Origin: JBDNIO01 sp041688215
Lineage (GTDB): Bacteria > Pseudomonadota > Gammaproteobacteria > Nevskiales > Salinisphaeraceae
Direction: 5' to 3'
DNA length: 52,014 nt
NCBI GenBank assembly: GCA_041688215.1
Contig: JBDNIO010000004.1
Coordinates: 1-52,014, forward strand
Every line of letters begins with the position of its first letter. The first letter of the stretch is position 1. A program made the position numbers and the translations under genes. This document shows, piece by piece, positions 32,606 through 41,574 of the stretch. The notes beneath the pieces were generated by a model. That model had not been told where the DNA came from and ran no database searches. It worked only from the letters and a program-made list of their open reading frames with translations.

Positions 32606-34945
32606 CTACAAGCCTACACCGAAAGAAAATTGAAAACGGTCGTCGTCATCGCCGCTCTGGTCATCCAGGTATAGCGCGTAGCTAACGCGCAGCAGCCCGA
32701 AGAATGGCGTAAACCAGTCTACCGACACGCCGGCAGAGCTGCGCAGTTCGTTAAATTCGAAGCGATCAGCGGCGAAGAATACATTACCTATATCGTAGAA
32801 CAGGCTCAGGCGCGTGGATTTGTTATCGCTTTCCAACGGTGTGGGGATCACCAGATCGTTTTGCAGAGTCGTCAGGAACTGGCCGCCGAAAGGATTATTA
32901 AAAGTATCCCGCGGCCCCAGGCTACCATCTTCAAAACCGCGCACGGTGCGCGCGCCGCCGGCGAAGAAGTTATCAAACGGCGGTACGTCCTCGCCTTTAC
33001 CATAGACAACAGCATCGGCCACCCGCAGCTTGGATTCAAGCACGATTTTATCGGATAAAAAGCCGATCCAGCTGCCAAACGGTGTATAGCGTTCATGCTG
33101 GAAGGTGGTGGTGTAGTACTCGAGGTCGCTGCCCGGCACTTTGATATCGTAGGTAAGCGAGGTGTTGGTGCCGCGGGTTGCAAAGAAGGTACGGTTGCGG
33201 GTGTCGCGCTGCCAGCCGGTGCGCAGCTCGTAGTTGAGAAAATCCGTGCCGTTTTCCGCCACAAAGCGCGCCAACTGATCGGTAACAAGCCCCGGAATAA
33301 TGGTGGTGGTGATTTCGTTGCGCTCGATACCGGCGCCCAGCCGTATGGATGAAAATTCCGAAATCGGCAGGCCGAAGGTGAGCGAGCCGCCGAGGGAGTT
33401 CAGGTCGAAGCCCGAACCAAAGCGAATTACCTGATTGGTATCCCGATAGAACAGGGATACGGTGCGGGTGATGCCGTCTTCGGTGAAGTACGGATCAGTC
33501 CAGCTGCTGGAGATTGTACGTGCGAAATTGTTGGTTTCGGCACGCAGGCTTACGCGGTCGCCACTGCCGCGGAAGTTGCTGTGGGTTACGCTGCCGTTAA
33601 TCAGAAAGCCCTGGGCGTCCGAAAAACCCACACCCAACTGCAGGGTACCGGCGGCGCGTTCGGCGATACGATAGGTAACGTCCACGAGGTCTTCCGAACC
33701 CGGCACCGGCGTGGATTCCACCTGGGCGTCTTCCACAAACGGCAGGCGCGCCAGGCGCGTGCGGGAACGCTCTACACCGCGCCGCGAGAAGGTGGCACCT
33801 TCAAACTGGCGCATTTCCCGGCGCAGGGTCTGGTCGTTGGTCTTGTCGTTGCCGGTAAAGGCAATTCGGCGCACGTAGGCGCGCTTTCCCGGCTCCACGA
33901 AAAATGTCAGCTCAACGGTGTTGTCTTCGTCGTCGAGCTTGGTCAGCGGGTCGACTTCACTGAAGGCGTAACCAAAATCAGCCAACCCGGAACTGATGCG
34001 GTTACTGGTGGCGGTAACCTGCTGGCGCGAGAAAACCTCGCCCTTACGCACGCTCACCAAGCGGCGCAGGCTGGTTTCCGGCACGATCATTTCACCGGCG
34101 AAGTGGTAATCGCTGATGGTGTAGGGCTCGCCTTCATTGATATTGACGGTGAGGAAAATATCGCGCTTGTCGGGCGAGAGAGAGACCTGAATCGAACTCA
34201 CATTGAAACGCAGATAACCACGATCCTGGTAGAAGGAATTCAGGGTTTCCAGGTCACCCAGCAATTTTTCCCGGGAGTAGCGGTCTTTTTTCTGGAAGGC
34301 CTTGACCGGGTGCAGAATTGGCGACTGGCTGGTCTCGAGCTGGAAGTTTTTCAGCAGAGTATCGTCGTCGAAGTCTTCGTTGCCGACGATGTTGATGTCA
34401 TTAATTGTGGCGGTCTTGCCCTCGGTGATCAGAATCTGGATATCGACCCGGTTCTGCGGCAAGTCGGTTACTTCGGTTTCGATCTGCACGGCGTAGAAAC
34501 CGTTGGAATAGTATTGACGGCGCAGTTCCAGCTGCAGTTGGTCCAGCAAGGCGCGCTTGTACAGTTCACCCTCGGCCAGACCCTGTTGTTTGAGCGTTTC
34601 CTGTAATTCATCGCCGCCGACGCTTTCGTTACCCTCGATGCTGAAGCTGGCAATTTCGGGACGTTCGCGCACCTGCACGACCAGGGTATTGTCCTCTCTG
34701 GCCAGGGCCACGTCTTCAAACAGGCCGGTGTCATACAAGGCGCGGATGCCACGCTGGGCGCTGCCGGTATCGATGCTGTCACCAATGGCGATAGGCAGAT
34801 AGGTAAGCACCGTGCCCTCTTCCAGGCGCTGCAGGCCGGTTACCTGAATATCACCGATGCGAAATTGTTCAAAGCTCCAGGCCGTGGAGGCAAAAAACAG
34901 CAGCAGCGCCGCGCCGCAGATACGCATGTATTTGTTTGGGATCAT
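32606..34945 (-). CDS. bamA: Outer membrane protein assembly factor BamA
   Basis: The core of the BAM machine that folds beta-barrel proteins into the outer membrane. 779 residues: signal peptide (MRICGAALLLFFASTAWS region), five POTRA domains (about 25-420; the first begins EQFRIGDIQVTGLQRLEEGT) and a 16-stranded barrel with the lid-loop motif ARTVRGFEDGSLGP and a terminal strand ending FQFSFGVGL. The ATG overlaps the rseP stop by one base (TAATG). Next to rseP and skp it forms the envelope-biogenesis core of the operon. Confidence 0.97.
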   Translation of the reverse strand: MIPNKYMRICGAALLLFFASTAWSFEQFRIGDIQVTGLQRLEEGTVLTYLPIAIGDSIDTGSAQRGIRALYDTGLFEDVALAREDNTLVVQVRERPEIASFSIEGNESVGGDELQETLKQQGLAEGELYKRALLDQLQLELRRQYYSNGFYAVQIETEVTDLPQNRVDIQILITEGKTATINDINIVGNEDFDDDTLLKNFQLETSQSPILHPVKAFQKKDRYSREKLLGDLETLNSFYQDRGYLRFNVSSIQVSLSPDKRDIFLTVNINEGEPYTISDYHFAGEMIVPETSLRRLVSVRKGEVFSRQQVTATSNRISSGLADFGYAFSEVDPLTKLDDEDNTVELTFFVEPGKRAYVRRIAFTGNDKTNDQTLRREMRQFEGATFSRRGVERSRTRLARLPFVEDAQVESTPVPGSEDLVDVTYRIAERAAGTLQLGVGFSDAQGFLINGSVTHSNFRGSGDRVSLRAETNNFARTISSSWTDPYFTEDGITRTVSLFYRDTNQVIRFGSGFDLNSLGGSLTFGLPISEFSSIRLGAGIERNEITTTIIPGLVTDQLARFVAENGTDFLNYELRTGWQRDTRNRTFFATRGTNTSLTYDIKVPGSDLEYYTTTFQHERYTPFGSWIGFLSDKIVLESKLRVADAVVYGKGEDVPPFDNFFAGGARTVRGFEDGSLGPRDTFNNPFGGQFLTTLQNDLVIPTPLESDNKSTRLSLFYDIGNVFFAADRFEFNELRSSAGVSVDWFTPFFGLLRVSYALYLDDQSGDDDDRFQFSFGVGL

Positions 34946-36303
34946 TAGCCAAGCAACCGTAAAATATCGTTATAAAAGGCCAGACTCATCAGCAGCAACA
35001 ACGCCACCATACCCACTTGCTGACCCATAATCTGGGCCTTGTCCGAGAGCGGCCTGCCGCGCAGAAATTCGCAGGCATAGTACAGCAGATGCCCGCCATC
35101 TAACACCGGCACAGGCAACAGATTTAATACCGCCAGGCTGACGTTGATCAGGGCCAGGAAACTTATGAAGGGTTCCAGGCCTATGCTCGCGGTTTTACCC
35201 GCGTAGTCTGCGATCTGAATCGGCCCGCTGATGTTCTTCCACGATACATCGCCGGTTACCATGCGCCAGAGTAAGCGTACCGTAAGCATGGATATCGACC
35301 AGGTTTGCGCAACCGCCGCGGGCATTGCGGCCAGCGGATTCAGGCGCTGCTCGGTACGCATGGCCTCCCACTCCGCGCCATCGACACCAATATGTGCGCC
35401 GAGACGGCCCAGCGTCTTGCCGTCTTGCTCGTGGCTGTCCAGCTGGACGCGCTGTGTAAGTTGCGCGCCATTGCGTTGAATACTGAATTCAACCCGCTCG
35501 CCCGGATGCGCCTGCACCCATTCCACCAGTTCCCTGGGGCCGCGCAGGGGCTCGCCATTGGCAGCCAGCAACTGGTCGCCGGCCTGCAAACCCGCCCGTG
35601 CAGCCGCCTGTCCCGCTACCGTGTCTGCAATCAGCGGCGTGCCTTTGGGTTGGTAGGGCGCCAGGCCCAGTTGCTTGAACAACACCTCCGGTTCGGCCGA
35701 GGCTTGGGATAAATCCAGGTCCACCGAGCGCGTGTCGCCATTTTCGTCCAGCACCGTTAAACGTACCGGCTCCTGGTCCAGCGCACGCCCCAGAAGCGTG
35801 AGCCGTAATACTTGCCAGGTCGGTGTTTGTTTTTGGTCTACCGCGATGATTTGCTCGCCCTGGCTCAGGCCTGAGGCGTAGGCCTGGGTGTCTTGCTCTA
35901 CCGCACCAATAACCGGCTTGATACCGGCGATGCCGATCATGAAAACCAGCCAGTACGCGAAGATGGCGAAGAGGAAATTTATGCCTGGTCCTGCGGCAAC
36001 AATGGCCGCGCGTTTCCAGAGCTTCTGGCGATTGAAGGCGTAAGGGCGATCAGCGACGGCTACCTCGCCTTCGCGTTCGTCCAGCATTTTTACGTAACCG
36101 CCCAGCGGTATTGCCGCAATCCAGTATTCCGTGCCGGTTTTCGCGCTGGTGCGGCCCCAGATTTTACTGCCAAAACCGATGGAGTAACGCAAAACCCGCA
36201 CCCCCAAACGCCGCGCTACCCAGAAATGGCCAAATTCATGCACCGCCACTAGCAGGGCAATGGCAACGATAAACGCGGGAATGGATATCAACCAGTCAGG
36301 CAT
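34945..36303 (-). CDS. rseP: Site-2 metalloprotease RseP
   Basis: An intramembrane zinc protease that cleaves anti-sigma factor RseA after DegS, releasing sigma-E, and clears signal peptide remnants. The ATG at 36303 gives 452 residues (E. coli 450), with zinc motif HEFGH at residues 22-26 in the first membrane helix and the third ligand region VPVLDGGHLLYY near the C-terminus; two tandem PDZ domains lie between (GVEQDTQ..., GLQAGDQLLAANGE). The 22 codons open upstream of this ATG have no similarity. In many gammaproteobacteria dxr is the gene immediately before rseP; here cdsA is. Confidence 0.96.
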   Translation of the reverse strand: MPDWLISIPAFIVAIALLVAVHEFGHFWVARRLGVRVLRYSIGFGSKIWGRTSAKTGTEYWIAAIPLGGYVKMLDEREGEVAVADRPYAFNRQKLWKRAAIVAAGPGINFLFAIFAYWLVFMIGIAGIKPVIGAVEQDTQAYASGLSQGEQIIAVDQKQTPTWQVLRLTLLGRALDQEPVRLTVLDENGDTRSVDLDLSQASAEPEVLFKQLGLAPYQPKGTPLIADTVAGQAAARAGLQAGDQLLAANGEPLRGPRELVEWVQAHPGERVEFSIQRNGAQLTQRVQLDSHEQDGKTLGRLGAHIGVDGAEWEAMRTEQRLNPLAAMPAAVAQTWSISMLTVRLLWRMVTGDVSWKNISGPIQIADYAGKTASIGLEPFISFLALINVSLAVLNLLPVPVLDGGHLLYYACEFLRGRPLSDKAQIMGQQVGMVALLLLMSLAFYNDILRLLG

Positions 36304-36437
36304 AAAGTTTATTAAATATTGTTGAGAGAGATTCTTGTAAGTGCGGGCAGACGATACCCGCGCATCCATGCTTGGACCACGGCGTGGGCAAAACTATCCC
36401 GAATTCAGGCATCTGCACGCGAATAACAGCTTCGGGC
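36304..36437 (-). other. cdsA-rseP gap where dxr is expected: no gene found
   Basis: The 134 bp between the cdsA stop and the rseP start hold no credible gene; the short open frames on both strands lack similarity. In Pseudomonas-like genomes dxr (1-deoxy-D-xylulose 5-phosphate reductoisomerase, about 1.2 kb) occupies this spot; in E. coli it lies between frr and uppS, where only 1 nt separates the genes here. Confidence 0.85.
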
Positions 36438-37250
36438 TCAGGCAATAAACAGTGCATAGCCCAGTGCAAAGGTGGGCGCCGCCGCGAGCAGGCTATCAAG
36501 CCGGTCCAGAATCCCGCCATGCCCTGGGAATATTCGCCCGGCATCTTTTACCCCCGCCTGACGCTTGAACATGCTGATGGTGAGGTCGCCGATGACGGAA
36601 AACAGTGCGGTGACGCCGCCCAGGAGCACAAACAGCAACGCCGGGATGCCGGTGTAATCAAACCACCACGCACCTAGTGCCGCCGCTGCCAGTGTAAGCA
36701 AAACCCCGCCTATTGCGCCTTCCCAGGTCTTGCCAGGGCTAACCTGGGGCGCCAGTTTATGTTTGCCCAGGGCGCGGCCGGCGAAATACGCGCCGGTATC
36801 CGCCGCCCAGATCAATACCAGCAGATAAAGCATGAGCTGCGGCCCAAGAACCCGGTCATGCAGTTGTACCAGCGCTGCAAAGGGCGCAGCCAGTAACAAC
36901 AGGCCAAGTGCGCCGGTTAGCGCCGTCGAACCCACACTGACATCCCAGCCACTGGGGAAACGGACCACCAGATAAGCCGCCAATATCCACCACAACAGGG
37001 CCAGATAAATCACCGCGTTGGTGGCAATATCGCGTTGCCACCAGAGCAGGCCCAGCGTCAGGCCGGTAATCAGCACAAGCAGCAGGCGTGCGGGCACGCT
37101 GGAGATGCGTGTCAGTAACCCCCATTCCCAGGCGCCTACCAGAAAAAAGCCGCCTACAACCAGGGCCACACCGAAAGTGGGCAGCCACAGCATCCCGGCG
37201 ACCACCAGAGGCAGCAGCACAAGTGCGGTCACAACGCGGGATAATAACAT
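36438..37250 (-). CDS. cdsA: Phosphatidate cytidylyltransferase
   Basis: Makes CDP-diacylglycerol from phosphatidate and CTP for all phospholipids. A polytopic membrane protein of 270 residues with about seven to eight hydrophobic helices. The family signature near the C-terminus is complete: WAADTGAYFAGRALGKHKLA followed by SPGKTWEGAIGG, and FSVIGDLTISMFKRQAGVKD with DRLDSLL close to the end. It begins 19 nt after the uppS stop codon. Confidence 0.96.
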   Translation of the reverse strand: MLLSRVVTALVLLPLVVAGMLWLPTFGVALVVGGFFLVGAWEWGLLTRISSVPARLLLVLITGLTLGLLWWQRDIATNAVIYLALLWWILAAYLVVRFPSGWDVSVGSTALTGALGLLLLAAPFAALVQLHDRVLGPQLMLYLLVLIWAADTGAYFAGRALGKHKLAPQVSPGKTWEGAIGGVLLTLAAAALGAWWFDYTGIPALLFVLLGGVTALFSVIGDLTISMFKRQAGVKDAGRIFPGHGGILDRLDSLLAAAPTFALGYALFIA

Positions 37251-37269
37251 GCAGGTTTCGCCCAGGCGG

Positions 37270-37998
37270 CTAGGCCTGAAGCCCTACGCGACCGAAACGT
37301 CGTTCCCGTCCGGTATACCAGTCCACGGCCTGTGTGAGTGCAGCGGCGTCAAAATCGGGCCACAGGGTGTCGCAGAAATAGAGCTCCGTGTAGGCCAGAT
37401 CCCAGAGTAGAAAATTGCTGATGCGCCGCTCCGCTCCGGTGCGGATAAACAGGTCCGGCGCCGGATATTGAGACAGACTCAAGGCATGTGCAAACTGCGT
37501 TTCGTCTATGTCTTCGGGTTTGATTCTGCCGTCGACACATTTCTGCGCCATTTGCCGGGCGGCCTGGACGATGTCCCAGCGGCCGCCGTAGTCGATGGCA
37601 ATTAGTAAATCCAGCTTGCTGTTACCGGCCGTCAGATCTTCCGCGCGGTCCATATCGCGCTTCAGGGCGTCAGAAAAACGGGAACGGTCGCCTATAAAAC
37701 ACAAGCGTACGCCGTTTTTGCGCAGATCGGCAACTTCGCGGCGAATGGTACGCAGGAATAAATCCATCAGCACCCGCACCTCGGCCTTGGGCCGGTTCCA
37801 GTTTTCGCTGGAAAACGCGAAAAGCGTCAGAATTTCTATGCCTAATTCGCTGGCAGTTTCGACCACTGCACGGGTGCTGCGCGCGCCTGCCCTGTGGCCC
37901 TTGGTACGCGCAAAGCCACGGCGTGAGGCCCAGCGGCCATTACCATCCATGATAATCGCGACGTGCCTGGGCGGATGTCCGGATTCCAGCATAGTCAT
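37270..37998 (-). CDS. uppS: Undecaprenyl diphosphate synthase
   Basis: Elongates farnesyl diphosphate with isopentenyl diphosphate to the C55 carrier for peptidoglycan and O-antigen. 242 residues. The magnesium-binding Asp is in VAIIMDGNGRWASRRG near the N-terminus; other conserved segments are GHRAGARSTRAVVE, LFAFSSENWNRPKAEV, and the C-terminal DLFIRTGAERRISNFLLWD and FCDTLWPDF. The enzyme requires isopentenyl diphosphate, yet the MEP genes that normally accompany this block are missing. It starts 1 nt after frr. Confidence 0.97.
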   Translation of the reverse strand: MTMLESGHPPRHVAIIMDGNGRWASRRGFARTKGHRAGARSTRAVVETASELGIEILTLFAFSSENWNRPKAEVRVLMDLFLRTIRREVADLRKNGVRLCFIGDRSRFSDALKRDMDRAEDLTAGNSKLDLLIAIDYGGRWDIVQAARQMAQKCVDGRIKPEDIDETQFAHALSLSQYPAPDLFIRTGAERRISNFLLWDLAYTELYFCDTLWPDFDAAALTQAVDWYTGRERRFGRVGLQA

Positions 37999-37999
37999 G

Positions 38000-38557
38000 C
38001 TAAACGGTCATCACCTCTTGCTCTTTGACGGCGAGCAAGGTGTCGATGCGCTCCACGTGTTTGTCGGTGAGCTCCTGAATCCGCAGCTCGGCGCCCCGGG
38101 CCTTGTCTTCGCTTAATTCTTTTTCGTTCAACAGATCCTTGAAGTCCTGATTCGCATCGCGGCGTATGTTGCGAATGGCCACTTTGGCGTCTTCGGATTC
38201 GGCGCGCAGTATCTTTACCAGATCGCGGCGGCGCTCTTCGGTAAGCGGTGGCAATACGATGCGGATCACTGTACCCGAAGTCGACGGGTTCAGGCCAAGA
38301 TCGGCCGACATGATGGCTTTTTCAATCGGCTGCACCATGGTTTTTTCAAACGGCAGAATCGACAGGGTGCGGGCGTCTTCCACGTTCACATTCGCGGCCT
38401 GGTTCAGCGGCACCTCGCTGCCGTAATACGCCACCGTCACATGGTCCAGCAGGCTGGTGTGTGCGCGCCCGGTGCGGATTTTGGTAAAGCCCTGGCGCAT
38501 CACATCGATGCTTTTATCCATGCGCTCGGCGGCGTCCTTAATGATCTCGTCTTGCAT
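38000..38557 (-). CDS. frr: Ribosome recycling factor
   Basis: Splits post-termination ribosomes with EF-G. The 185-residue length is exact for the family. Conserved segments are DVMRQGFTKIRTGRAHTSLL (about 19-38), YYGSEVPLNQAANVNVED, and LTEERRRDLVKILRAE. The ATG at 38557 has a GGAGC ribosome site about 6 nt upstream. The gene sits in the classical rpsB-tsf-pyrH-frr order. Confidence 0.98.
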   Translation of the reverse strand: MQDEIIKDAAERMDKSIDVMRQGFTKIRTGRAHTSLLDHVTVAYYGSEVPLNQAANVNVEDARTLSILPFEKTMVQPIEKAIMSADLGLNPSTSGTVIRIVLPPLTEERRRDLVKILRAESEDAKVAIRNIRRDANQDFKDLLNEKELSEDKARGAELRIQELTDKHVERIDTLLAVKEQEVMTV

Positions 38558-38596
38558 GCTAATGCTCCGCTAATTCTGTGTTCGGTTCGTGTCTGG

Positions 38597-39334
38597 CTAC
38601 GGGTCTTGCTGGTTGTCGACCAGCGTACCCACGTCTGTATCACCAAAAACAATACGCTTTAATGCGCCGGCGCTGGTTATGTCGAAAACCCGCAGTGGCA
38701 GGCCGTTGTCACGACACAGCACAATCGCCGTAGTATCCATGACCGCCAGGCGCTGGTCTATGACGTTGTCATAGCTTAAATGGGTATAACGCCGGGCATC
38801 GGGGTTTGTTACCGGGTCCGCGCTGTAAATTGCGTCTACCTTGGTGGCTTTCAGCAATAAATCGGCGTTTATTTCGATAGCGCGCAGGCTGGCGGCCGAA
38901 TCGGTAGTGAAAAAGGGATTGCCGGTGCCCGCACCGAAGATCACGACGCGACCTTTTTGCAGATGCCGTATGGCCCGGCGGCGTATATAGTCCTCGCATA
39001 CCTGGTTAATGCGGATGGCGGACATCACCCGGGCCGTGAGGCCGATATTTTCGACCGCATCCTGCAAGGCCAGCGCGTTGATCACGGTGGCCAGCATACC
39101 CATCTGGTCGCCGGTAACACGGTCCATGCCACCATCCGCCAGGCCGGCGCCGCGAAATATGTTGCCGCCACCCACGACAACCGCAACCTCAACGCCGCAA
39201 TCGATAAGCTCCTTGAGCTCGCCTGCCAGGCGCGAAATTACCGCAGGCGATATACCGTAATCAACTTCGCCCATCAGGGCTTCGCCACTGAGCTTGAGGA
39301 GAATGCGGCGGTAAACGGGCTGTTCGGTGTCCAT
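38597..39334 (-). CDS. pyrH: UMP kinase
   Basis: Phosphorylates UMP to UDP, feeding CTP and UDP-sugar synthesis, and is allosterically controlled by GTP and UTP. The ATG at 39334 is preceded by GGAG at 39340-39343, giving 245 residues (E. coli 241); an ATG four codons upstream is less well placed. Motifs of the amino acid kinase fold: RILLKLSGEALMG near the N-terminus, VVVGGGNIFRGAGLADGGMD, and FGAGTGNPFFTTDSAASLRA. Confidence 0.97.
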   Translation of the reverse strand: MDTEQPVYRRILLKLSGEALMGEVDYGISPAVISRLAGELKELIDCGVEVAVVVGGGNIFRGAGLADGGMDRVTGDQMGMLATVINALALQDAVENIGLTARVMSAIRINQVCEDYIRRRAIRHLQKGRVVIFGAGTGNPFFTTDSAASLRAIEINADLLLKATKVDAIYSADPVTNPDARRYTHLSYDNVIDQRLAVMDTTAIVLCRDNGLPLRVFDITSAGALKRIVFGDTDVGTLVDNQQDP

Positions 39335-39395
39335 CGCATTCTCCATGATCGTGGCAGGGATCGAGCGCTTGCGCTAAAGCCTGTTGTGCGCCGGG

Positions 39396-40277
39396 TTAGC
39401 GGGAGCCCTCGGCCTGCGCCTTGACTTCGGCGGCGAAGTCTTCGGGTTTCTTTTCGATGCCCTCGCCTACTTCAAAGCGGGCATAATCGGTAACCTTCGC
39501 ACCGGCGGATTTGAGCAGTTTTTCCACGGTTTGATCGGGGTCCTTAACAAACGGCTGCCCCAGAAGCGTTAATTCCGCCAGGAATTTACGCAGGCGGCCT
39601 GCAACCATTTTTTCAATAATATTATCTGGTTTGCCGCTGTCTTTGGCCTGATCTGCCAGGATTTTCTTTTCCTTGGCGCGCACGTCGGCGGGCACCGAAT
39701 CGGCGTCCAGGTATTGCGGTGCGGTGGCGGCCACGTGCATGGCCAGGTCGCGTGCCAGGTCGGCATCGCCGCCTTCAAGCGCAACCACGCTGCCAATCCG
39801 GCTGCCGTGCAGATACGCAGCAACCACACCCGAGCCGGCTTCAACACGACGCAGGCGACGCAGGCCGATATTCTCGCCCAGGCTGGCAACCAGGGCACGC
39901 CGGCGCTGCTCTACCGGCTCGCCATTGAGTTCGAGCTCGCCGAGTGCGGTTACGTCGGCCGGCACCTGTGCCAGGGCAACTTCGGCAGCCTGGGTGGCGA
40001 ATGAGGTGAATTCTTCGTTCTTGCCGACGAAATCGGTTTCGCAGTTTACTTCGAGCAATAACGCGCTTTTGGCATCGTCGGCCACCGGCGCTGCAATACA
40101 GCCTTCCGCGGCCACGCGGCCCGCCTTTTTATCGGCCTTGGCCAAACCTTCTCGGCGCATTGTGTCGGCAGCGGCGTCGATGTCGCCGTCGGCGGCGACC
40201 AGCGCTTTTTTGCATTCCATCATGCCCGCGCCGGTGCGTTCGCGCAGTTCCTTTACCTGTGCGGCAGATATACTCAT
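39396..40277 (-). CDS. tsf: Translation elongation factor Ts
   Basis: Nucleotide exchange factor for EF-Tu. The ATG at 40277 follows an AAGGAA ribosome site and gives 293 residues starting MSISAAQVKELRERTGAGMM, the expected N-terminal UBA-like domain; open codons upstream lie in the intergenic hairpin and are not translated. The core carries CETDFVGKNEEF and LHGSRIGSVVALEGG. It is cotranscribed with rpsB, separated by a 93-nt gap with a strong stem-loop. Confidence 0.97.
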   Translation of the reverse strand: MSISAAQVKELRERTGAGMMECKKALVAADGDIDAAADTMRREGLAKADKKAGRVAAEGCIAAPVADDAKSALLLEVNCETDFVGKNEEFTSFATQAAEVALAQVPADVTALGELELNGEPVEQRRRALVASLGENIGLRRLRRVEAGSGVVAAYLHGSRIGSVVALEGGDADLARDLAMHVAATAPQYLDADSVPADVRAKEKKILADQAKDSGKPDNIIEKMVAGRLRKFLAELTLLGQPFVKDPDQTVEKLLKSAGAKVTDYARFEVGEGIEKKPEDFAAEVKAQAEGSR

Positions 40278-40314
40278 GTATATTCCTTCAAATCTTCTGG
40301 CGTGTCTGGGGTAA

Positions 40315-40342
40315 CCGCCGCTGGCGCTGCGGCCAGCGGCGG
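40315..40342 (-). promoter_or_regulatory. Stem-loop in the rpsB-tsf intergenic space
   Basis: A perfect 11-bp GC-rich stem (CCGCCGCTGGC at 40315-40325 with GCCAGCGGCGG at 40332-40342) around a 6-nt loop. No T-run follows on the minus strand, so it is more likely a processing or attenuation hairpin that sets the S2:EF-Ts ratio than a full terminator. An analogous hairpin is known between rpsB and tsf in E. coli. Confidence 0.75.
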
Positions 40343-40370
40343 CCATGCTTGAGAATCAGATACTTGAGAA

Positions 40371-41297
40371 TTACTTGCTTTCCGAGTCCGACGCAGTTTC
40401 GCTTTCGTCGGATTCAGTGGCGTCGCTGGCGGCCACATCCGCTAAAGATGCGGTTGCGGCTGGCTCGACCTCTTTCTCGGATTCCTGAAGCACCGTGTTC
40501 TGCGTCGTGGGCTTTTCAGCTTCCGGTTGCTTCTCGGCGGCCTTGGGCGCGGCGGGCTTGGCCGTTTCCGTGACCTCCACGTAATCGCCGCTGTCGTCCT
40601 TGGCCGGTTCTTCCACAATGCCGCGGCCGGCAATCACCGCATCGGCAATGGTTTCGGTGTAAATGCGGACCGCGCGGATGGCATCGTCGTTGCCGGGGAT
40701 TACTACGTCCACGTTATCGGGTGAGCAATTGGTATCGACCACCGCGATTACCGGAATACCCAGCTTGCGCGCCTCGTCGAGTGCGATGTTCTCAAAACCG
40801 ACGTCGATGATAAACAGCGCATCCGGCAGGCTGGTCATCTCCTTGATGCCACCAATACTGCGATCGAGCTTGTTGCGCTCGCGGGTTAGCTGCAGGCCTT
40901 CTTTCTTGGAAACCTTTTTGATTGAACCGTCTTCAATCATTTTTTCCAGATCATGCAGGCGCTGGATGGAATTCTTGACGGTCTTGAAGTTGGTCAGCAT
41001 ACCGCCGAGCCAGCGATGGCTGACATAAGGCATGCCGCAACGGCGCGCCTGTGTGCCGATAGCCTCGCGTGCGGCGCGTTTGGTGCCTACAAACATCACT
41101 TTGCCGCCGTTACCGGTCAGCCGCGAGACGTAGTTATAGGCTTCCTTGAGTAGGGGGAGCGTTTCCTCAAGGTTGATAATATGGATGTTGTTGCGGTGGC
41201 CAAAGATGTAGGGTTCCATCTTCGGGTTCCAGTAACGGGTGCGGTGGCCGAAATGGACGCCGGCCTCCAATAATTCGCGCATACTAATTTGTGACAT
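40371..41297 (-). CDS. rpsB: 30S ribosomal protein S2 with long acidic C-terminal tail
   Basis: S2 bridges head and body of the small subunit. Residues 1-228 match the family in full: MRELLEAGVHFGHRTRYWNP at the N-terminus, HIINLEETLPLL, FVGTKRAAREAI, HRWLGGMLTNFKTVKNSI and NPDNVDVVIPGNDD-like SPDNVDVVIPGNDDA. The remaining about 80 residues form an Ala/Glu/Ser/Asp-rich, probably disordered tail with no similarity to E. coli S2 (241 residues). The ATG at 41297 has a GAGGAAT ribosome site. rpsB leads the long minus-strand block. Confidence 0.98.
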   Translation of the reverse strand: MSQISMRELLEAGVHFGHRTRYWNPKMEPYIFGHRNNIHIINLEETLPLLKEAYNYVSRLTGNGGKVMFVGTKRAAREAIGTQARRCGMPYVSHRWLGGMLTNFKTVKNSIQRLHDLEKMIEDGSIKKVSKKEGLQLTRERNKLDRSIGGIKEMTSLPDALFIIDVGFENIALDEARKLGIPVIAVVDTNCSPDNVDVVIPGNDDAIRAVRIYTETIADAVIAGRGIVEEPAKDDSGDYVEVTETAKPAAPKAAEKQPEAEKPTTQNTVLQESEKEVEPAATASLADVAASDATESDESETASDSESK

Positions 41298-41574
41298 ATC
41301 TATTCCTCAAAGGGTTGGGCCTCCACGCACCCCATGGCGCAACCCCGCCACTAGATAACGATTTATTATCAGCGTCTTAACACGCATAAATGCGTGATCA
41401 AGTAGCAGAGCACCCAGCCCCATGTGCCGGTGCGTGTGTGATTTTATGCGTTGCGTCGCACGCAATCGCGGGCGGTTTATACCATAATGCGCCTCTGCAA
41501 ACCATAATCCGGTTGTTTTATGCTTCCGGATCCAAGCTGAGTAATCCAAAAATCTACCGTATTAGAGAGAGTGA
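41298..41574. promoter_or_regulatory. Divergent regulatory region between rpsB and map
   Basis: 277 bp without a gene between head-to-head operons. On the minus strand a TATAAA hexamer at 41476-41481 preceded by TGG forms an extended -10 (TGGTATAAA), about 180 nt upstream of rpsB, leaving a long leader that could hold the S2-autoregulation structure known upstream of rpsB in gammaproteobacteria. The leader includes an ACGCATTTATGCGT-type palindrome near 41381-41394. On the plus strand AGAGAGAGTG precedes the map ATG. I could not pick a convincing map promoter. Confidence 0.45.

Noticed and set aside
33581..34606. Open frame of 341 codons on plus, antisense to bamA
   Set aside because: Mirror of the POTRA region of bamA; no recognisable domain.
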